DNA from: Lantana camara
Lineage: Eukaryota > Streptophyta > Magnoliopsida > Lamiales > Verbenaceae
Assembly (NCBI GenBank): GCA_037501455.1
Contig: CM074855.1
Coordinates: forward strand, 54,319,001 to 54,383,000
Direction of reading: 5' to 3'
Length of the DNA: 64,000 nucleotides
Part shown: positions 58,601 to 64,000 of the stretch, piece after piece
Position numbering within the stretch: position 1 is the first letter of the stretch
Layout: every line of letters begins with the position of its first letter
Translations under genes and position numbers: made by a program
Notes under the pieces: model-generated
What the model was told of the DNA's origin: nothing
Databases searched by the model: none
The model's input: only the letters and a program-made list of their open reading frames with translations

Positions 58601-59606
58601 CATGATCATATTTGGGGATGAAAGGATGAAAATGATCAGGAATGAACATATATTACAACCCTAAGCTTACCTTGTTGATTGGATGAAGGTTGGACGAGAT
58701 TTGAGCTCCAAAATCTCCATGGGCACAAGGGTTACGGGAAAAACTGGAATGCAGTAGCTTTGGCTGAGATTTGTGATTTATGTGAGGGTTGGTTCGGTTA
58801 AGGGATGATATAAAAGGCTAGTTGGTTGAGTTAGGGTTTCATAGCATCAAACCATGGTTAAATTGGTTAAAGTTTGGATGAGTTATGGCCATTTTAGTAT
58901 AACATGGTCAGTTTGGTCGCCGTTCCATTTTTCTGTTGAATTTCGGAGGTTCAAATGACTTTGGAAAAATATAAGGCTAAGTTCACTAAACTTGAATTTT
59001 TGTTACGAGTTCTGCGAAGTTGACAGAACTCGAATCCGAGTTCCCGATCTCAAGATATCAATTACGGAACCAAGGGTGCGCTAATTGCTCGTTAGCCCCC
59101 GACTTGGATTCCAAAATTAAAATAAATCCGAAACACATGCAAATGAATCCGAAATTATGAAACGAACATATATTCATATACAAGACATGTATAAATCTAA
59201 CATATTAAATTTGCACGAAATTTCGGTACCAATTTATATAAAAACGAAGCACGTAAATGTCACTCATAAGCAATGTAACAATAAAATCCATATCATTTAC
59301 AAATAATATAAAATTCAAATTCATATATAATGTAAAAATAAATGCATGCATCGATATCAATTTCAATGAATTGCATGAGTTCATGCAAATATGTTAATAA
59401 ACAACTCATACCACGTTAATATATATATATATATATATATATAAATATATTTGATATTAATAACATTAAAATAAAGTAATTAACATTTAATATATTTAAA
59501 ATAAAATTAAATATATAAAACACGTATCAATAATTATTTCGTGCAATTTGGTAAACACATATGTCATGCTGTACTACTTACTAAAAAAAAAAACTGGGCC
59601 GTTACA
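55690..59606 (-). repeat. Element D 5' LTR
   Basis: 3917 bp. Donor exon end 58671, palindromes about 57906-58028 (partly decayed), cassette 57106-57033, hairpin island about 56590-56810. Longer than the 3' copy mainly by 59361-59530. Confidence 0.88.
59361..59530. repeat. 170-bp AT-rich indel between the Element D LTRs
   Basis: Present only in the 5' LTR. Bounded by direct repeats TATCAA (59355-59360 and 59525-59530), with a (TA)n run inside. No terminal inverted repeats. Either a small insertion with a 6-bp duplication, or a deletion between the short repeats in the 3' LTR. Confidence 0.75.
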
Positions 59607-61285
59607 GCTACGGACCTACCCTAACACACCTAAGCCCTAAACCCTTGACCTATATCAACTTGATACATCTCTCTCTCTCCCTTACTCAGCCCCAACCGAA
59701 ATCCCACTCTCTCACACAAGAAATATCAGCCAAAAAGGAGAAAAAGAAGAGAAGAGGAAAAGGAAAGAAGAATATTATTCACCCTTTGAGATTTTGAGCT
59801 CATCTCTTCACCATCTTCCATCATTTCTTGAAGGTAAGCTCATTTTTGTGATGTATTTCTCCTTGTGTTCATTTTAAGTTAGTATTTTCATGATTTCACC
59901 ATGTTTTGAATTAGAATTGATATATATGTTGAATAGAGAGGGTTAGATGTATTTTGTGGATTCTAGCTTGATTTCTTGGAATTTCCTTGAGTTGCATGAG
60001 TTATATATAACCCTAAAGCATGTATTTATAATTGTATGGATTTAGTTTGGTTGGTGGTTAAGTATTAAAGGATTTTTCATTTATGAACTTTGAGGTTTTG
60101 GAAGAAAATGATTTATAATCATGTCTCTTGCATGTGTAACTTGTTTTAACTCATTTCTTGGCACGAATTACTTGAATTCTTGATGTTTGAACTTATATTA
60201 ATGTGTTAGCTTGGATTTGTGTATGTTTGGTAGAGGTTTGAATTGGTATCTTGCATTTTTACCCCTTTCCCATGACTTTACCTTGTTTTCTGTTTTTTTT
60301 TTCGCTACAGACACAAATCCACGTGGTGGATTTGGGTCAGTGGGTTTCTGACCAGAATCCATGGGGGTGGATTCTGTCCAGCCTGGTTTTGTTAGTCCGA
60401 TTCCGTTTTTTTTCACTCGTTTGATCTTCCTCCACCTCTTTTATGACTTCTTTGATATAATAACATGTTTTATAATGTATTACCTTGTGTTTTATGAAGT
60501 TTCATGATTTTTCGTGGAATCTTTTCCGAGTTATACCTCAACGTGTCATCATTGCTCGTAATATGCTCATGTATGGATCTTTGCTCTCAATGTGAACCCT
60601 AATTACATATTTATCTCTTCTTTTCTGATTAATATGAAATGTGTACATGTTAAAGCATATGTTATGATCATTATATGAAATTCATGGATTGACTTAATAT
60701 GGAATGTGAAAGTTATGAGCTCGAATGGATATGAACGCCACTTATAATGAATGAATTACTTGTTTATATGCCTTAAAGGCATTAATCGTTCACATGAATG
60801 TTTCCATGACACAATATCGTCTTATACTATACTTATGCCTCATTTTATACCCACCAGTCTCCTATAGACTGAACCCGGCTTTGTTGTCAGTTCTTTGCAG
60901 GTTTTGGAGTGCTAGGTGGGACTTTTGGGTCTGTCGAGTCCTTGGTTAGGTCTGAGTTACACGACACGCATATTGTAAATTGATTTAGTTATGCATTAAA
61001 TATATTAAATATTAAGATTGTGTTTTATGATGTTCGGGACTAGATATTTATGTTAGTTGAACCCGTCAATTGCTAACTGTATTTATGATTGATTACATGT
61101 TTTGCTTCCGCACATGCATTTTATTCTTTTGAATTGTTTATTTAGTTTCGAAATTAGCTCCCGCCTAGCATAGCGAGTGAGTGGTCCCCGTTCGCCGTGA
61201 CTTGGCACGTGTATGGACTTCCCATTTCATATGCGGGTCGGGTCTCGGTGTGGGGGATATGGTGCCTTCTGTTTGGGGCGCTACA
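59607..61285 (+). repeat. Plus-strand LTR lacking its 5' end (family L16)
   Basis: Begins inside a leader, with donor TTGAAG|GTAAGC (exon end 59833), palindromes AAATCCACGTGGTGGATTT (60315-60333) and AGAATCCATGG..GGATTCT (60354-60375), the CAGTC..GACTG hairpin near 60865, GCTAGGTGGGA near 60912 and CCCGCCTAGC near 61160, ending GGGGCGCTACA. It lacks an evident cassette and island. Its missing 5' part is not on the left side of Element D. Confidence 0.65.
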
Positions 61286-64000
61286 GAACGCATATGGATT
61301 CACATTAAAAACTCATAGGGATTTATATTGAAACTCACCAAGATTCATAATTAAAACTCATAAAGATTCTTATATTCCGATTGATTCCTAGTTTAGCGTA
61401 TAAATCTCATATTGAAAAAAAACCCTCCTATCCCCGTTTCATAATCTACATAACAAAAGATGTCAAATACCCGGCGAGTACGGGTTTCCAACCTTACTCC
61501 TTAACATAAGATTCATAAGAAATCACAAATAAATTCCAATGCATAAGATTCATAAGATTCATATTCTCGTATTCCAACCTTCTTCGGAAGTCTGCACGCG
61601 GCTTACGTGCCCACATCGTGTAACTCAATATACGTGGGGTCGCGAATCCACAATATACCTTCTCCGGCCTCAGCCGAGGGCTCAAAGCACCACGCCTTCT
61701 CCATCTCCCTCAGAGTCGCGTATAGGTACTTCAAAGGAGCACGTGCACAGGGGTGATAATCGGCGACCCCGATGGCCGCACCGGGTCTCCCTTACCCATG
61801 TCTACGGGGCTCAGGGATTCATATGGATTCAAATAGATTCATATTAAGCATACCTAACTCGCGAAACAAGGAAATGTACGATTCTTACCTTAAGAAGCAT
61901 ACCTTACCTTGCAACTCGGCATATACAATACACATACCTTTCCGTGTCTTCCAATTCATATTACGCTAAGGTAGATTCATAGCTTGCTTGACAATACACG
62001 ATTTGGAGCATAGCCTCGTTGCAAAACCATTTTAAGCTTATATACGCTCATACGCATAATTTCAAAAGAATTCCTATTAAATCGAATAACAAGATCATAA
62101 TCATATCATAGGACATATATTTAGGATACATATAATAGTATATTCGCATGCGGGCTTGAAAACAGGCACATAGGATTGTAGGTCGCATTAACTAAAAGAA
62201 AAGATCCTAACCCTCACCTTGACGAACTAACCGAACGGACGGCTCAAAGTACCCCAAGAGAAACTCCCTTCGAACAATCTAAAACCAAGAAACAAATCTA
62301 AGACTCCATGTGAACCATAGATACACTCGGCAAATGCATATGGATGCATATGATGCAATGCACGTCATATAAGTTCAAACTTAGGCATATCAAAGCAAAT
62401 AACATAATATCACACGAGTAATTCAAGAATCAAACTCATAACATGCCAAATAAATTCATAACATATCATATAGTAGCATACTATGACCATTCATAAGCTT
62501 AGAGTTCATAGAAAGCACAAAACGAAGCACGAAAGCCAAGTATACAAGTCCAAACACCTAGATATTATATCCTATATAAAACTAAATCAAACAATTAATA
62601 ATTTAAAAATAAGACTTACATTATAATATATATATACTTATATTCTACATAGCTTTCTAGGTTTACTATAGGGATTAAACAAATAATGAATGACATATTT
62701 ATATACTATAACATTTACATATGTTTAGTAGCTTTACATTTAACATATTCAGGTAAGAGCACATTTCAAAATCACATACATTCAATTCACACAATAATAT
62801 ACATATAATATACATGCAGCCTTACCCACAAACAAATACACAAGCATGCACCTCAATTCACAAAATAAAACACATGCACAAGCTCAACAAAATATGTAGC
62901 ACACACACATGTTAAAAACATGAACAAGATAATTAAATTCCAAGAAGCACAGCAGCAGTTCCAATCTCCCCTCCCGGGGAGATTTCCTCAACCAAACTCC
63001 CCGGCCGAGGATATACCTACTGCGAGAAAAGAGTAAAAGTCCAGTGTCGGGGACTTTCCTCACACAATTCTCCCCGCCCGAGGAGATCCTCTACCGAGAA
63101 GAACGAGCAGCAGTAGGTAACATTTCCCTTGTTTTCTCTTCCCTTTTTACGCAGCAGCAGCAGCTCGAGTAGCAGCAACACCCAATAGCAAAATGGAGTA
63201 AAGGAAGAAGCAAAAATGCACACACAACATTCCACAAACAACAGCAACTCACGCAGCAATAAGGAAAGCAACAACCGGCAACGACAAAGCTCAAAATTTA
63301 CAAAGAAAACTTTAAGAAACACATGTTGCTCCAATGGTGAATTCATATAAACTTCACATACATTAAATTTAAACTCATATACACACAATAGCAGCAAGGG
63401 AAAACACATATCAAGCCTCAATTCACACAAAACTGAACACCAGCCATGGAATCAAGAATTGAAGCTAAACCTAACCATTCACATATAAATTCATTGCATG
63501 CTCAAACCTCCATGAAATTCAGCAAACCAACACTCAAAGGAAAGAGGAGAAGATGGAGAATCAAATCATGGACTTACCTTTCGAATTTGAGGCGAATCGG
63601 AAGAGTATTGATCTTGGAAAGGCAAAATGAACTATGCAGATTTCTTTTTCCCCTTTTCTCTCTCGGTTCCAGCTTCTCTCACCTTCTCCCTTGCTGATTT
63701 CGAAATGACGGTTATGGATGAAGATAGAGGGCTTAACTAGGGTTAATTGAGCTCAAGAATCAAGTGATTGGGTTAAGAAATGAATAAGTTATGGCCAAAA
63801 TACTCCAAAGTGGTGAATCTACGCGAGCTGCTCGGTTCGGACAAATTTCGGAGGCTCAAACGGGATTACAAAAATATAAGGCTAGGTTTCTTAGCTCCCA
63901 TTCTTTGTTATGAGTCCAGTGTCACTTCCAGAATTTGAATCCGAATTCCCCATCTCAAGTTATGGCCTCCGGAATACAAGGTGCGCTAAAACTACGTTAG
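61286..64000 (-). repeat. Minus-strand LTR (family L11), continuing past the window
   Basis: Minus-strand modules: donor CGAAAG|GTAAGT (exon end 63578), palindromes at 62964-62983, 63036-63057 and 63069-63086, cassette 62278-62218, island about 61600-61810 and the CTCGCCGGG box near 61472. Likely the rest of the LTR whose end is 41944-42093. The flanks of the material between them, GAAAC (42089-42093) and GAACG (61286-61290), do not match well as a TSD. Confidence 0.65.
62218..62278 (-). other. Putative spliced cassette of the L11 LTR (61 nt)
   Basis: Minus strand: GGTTTTAG precedes and GTCAAG|GTGAGG follows. The shortest of the set. Confidence 0.45.

Larger units (their letters stand above)
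48592..59606 (-). mobile_element. Element D: non-autonomous LTR element related to Element B
   Basis: Minus-strand element with 5' LTR 55690-59606, interior 52334-55689 and 3' LTR 48592-52333. LTR ends (TGTAACG.. to GGTGCTACA), primer-binding site, interior blocks, hairpin array and purine-tract hairpin all match Element B in order, but identity is clearly lower. The two LTRs differ visibly and one has a 170-bp indel, so D is much older than B. No gag or pol. No clean TSD: GTTAC (48575-48579) against GCTAC (59607-59611) is the best, with one mismatch. Confidence 0.85.

Noticed and set aside
59607..61285. L16 as the missing 3' part of the L12 LTR
   Set aside because: L16 has its own leader, donor and palindromes that L12 already has, and the sequences are unrelated.

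Overview
This window is nuclear DNA from a flowering plant. It consists almost wholly of nested Ty3/gypsy-type LTR retrotransposons. The evidence is polyproteins of the plant chromovirus type, primer-binding sites complementary to initiator tRNA-Met, purine tracts, 5-bp target-site duplications and very long LTRs (1.8-4.1 kb). I found no convincing host gene, tRNA, rRNA or CRISPR. The species cannot be named from the sequence.

Layout: 1-1946 is the 5' part of a minus-strand LTR that lies inside an older plus-strand LTR (1947-3004). Element A (3270-23704, TSD TTCTT) is a chromovirus with one long gag-pol frame (16552-21096) and LTRs of about 2.67 kb. Its 5' LTR is split by Element B (4637-15004, TSD TTTCG), a young non-autonomous element with two 3836-bp LTRs and a non-coding 2.7-kb interior. 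The target of A continues at 23705 as a decayed minus-strand Athila-like element (LTR and purine tract near 25003, ORF1 remnant 26590-27900). That remnant is split by Element C (27955-36430, TSD GGGTG), a chromovirus whose gag-pol carries three stops and a frameshift. After 36436 come the rest of the target, an unrecognised minus-strand reading frame and a purine tract leading into an older 3' LTR (38364-41943). From 41944 to the end there is a stack of LTR pieces from at least five families in both orientations, including Element D (48592-59606, minus). D is a diverged relative of B with the same non-coding core.

The most interesting signal is not a protein. The long LTRs here, although different in sequence, share one modular plan: (1) a leader ending in a good splice donor; (2) an array of short palindromes with family-specific arms; (3) a conserved box (TGGTTCAT..GAGTCTAAG) followed by a 61-83-nt cassette with a 3' splice site before it and AAG|GTGAGG after it; (4) a GC-rich island with a long hairpin whose arms covary between families; (5) a CAGTC/GACTG hairpin; (6) a paired GCTAGGCGG / CCGCCTAGC inverted repeat about 260-315 bp apart; (7) a common U5 end. 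In elements A and C another 3' splice-site motif sits directly before the gag start. Together these suggest a multi-exon leader RNA encoded in the LTR, with the palindromes, hairpins and primer-binding site kept only in unspliced (genomic) RNA. The non-autonomous elements B and D also share a hairpin array, GAGAGACGGGGTTCTCTC, just before their purine tract. All splicing and RNA-structure statements are inferences from motifs. The nesting, TSDs and coding lesions are read directly from the sequence.
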